From assembly GCF_042684485.1 (NCBI RefSeq), contig NZ_JBHULM010000013.1, forward strand, positions 1 through 12,310: DNA of 12,310 bases, read 5' to 3'. Below, one piece after another: positions 12,308-12,310 of the stretch. The DNA is from Oceanihabitans gracilariae. Lineage in GTDB: Bacteria > Bacteroidota > Bacteroidia > Flavobacteriales > Flavobacteriaceae. Position 1 is the stretch's first letter, and each line of letters begins with the position of its first letter. Position numbers and translations under genes: made by a program. The notes beneath the pieces are model-generated. The model ran no database searches, was not told where the DNA came from, and was given only the letters and a program-made list of their open reading frames with translations.

Positions 12308-12310
12308 GTA

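Noticed and set aside
1..12310. CRISPR array
   Set aside because: The repeats are about 125 bp and separated by whole genes of 0.6-2 kb, not by short unique spacers, and there are no cas genes.
1..12310. Window start TACAAC and window end GTTGTA as the two ends of one circular unit
   Set aside because: They are complementary over 6 bases and could suggest one, but they belong to two different outside cassettes and the match is too short; it may simply reflect where the window was cut.

Overview
The window is an AT-rich stretch with every convincing gene on the minus strand, TAA stops, A-rich ribosome-binding regions and protein families common in Bacteroidota (tricorn-type S41 peptidase, RDD protein, lipoprotein, KAP NTPase). 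A flavobacterial or related Bacteroidota genome is the most likely source. This is inferred from composition and gene content; there is no marker gene.

The layout is very regular. Ten copies of a structured repeat of 123-126 bp (R1-R10: 4-127, 915-1040, 3198-3322, 5117-5242, 5894-6019, 7924-8049, 8661-8786, 9520-9643, 10458-10583, 12185-12307) alternate with nine short gene units. All repeats face the same way and all genes face the same way. Each unit holds one gene, or two genes as a mini-operon, with very little other DNA. In order the units are: (1) zinc-ribbon plus DpnII/MboI-like nuclease; (2) RloA/RloB-type ATPase and TOPRIM pair; (3) secreted S41 peptidase; (4) membrane protein with a GspG-like C-terminus; (5) KAP-type P-loop NTPase; (6) RDD membrane protein; (7) unknown two-helix membrane protein; (8) unknown protein plus small lipoprotein; (9) DUF262-HNH protein. 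Units 1, 2, 5 and 9 resemble anti-phage or nuclease systems; the others do not.

The main discovery is the repeat/cassette architecture. Each repeat runs AAC...GTT. The 6-7 bases just outside AAC and GTT vary from cassette to cassette, but the two ends of the SAME cassette are always reverse complements, giving a 9-10 bp inverted repeat of the form GTT-N7 ... N7'-AAC. This holds for all nine cassettes, and the sequence differs for nearly every one. Inside each repeat, 16-nt outer arms pair with clear compensatory changes between copies, and two G.T wobbles are invariant. A central hairpin also covaries. The wobbles pair only on the plus strand, the strand opposite the coding strand. This is the geometry of an integron cassette array: a folded bottom-strand attC, with R boxes split between the two ends of a cassette. 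However, the R boxes are longer than in known integrons and mostly do not fit GTTRRRY. No integrase is in the window. My reading is an integron-like, single-strand-folding gene-capture array of a divergent or undescribed kind. That is inference; the repeats, the paired ends and the covariation are read directly from the sequence.
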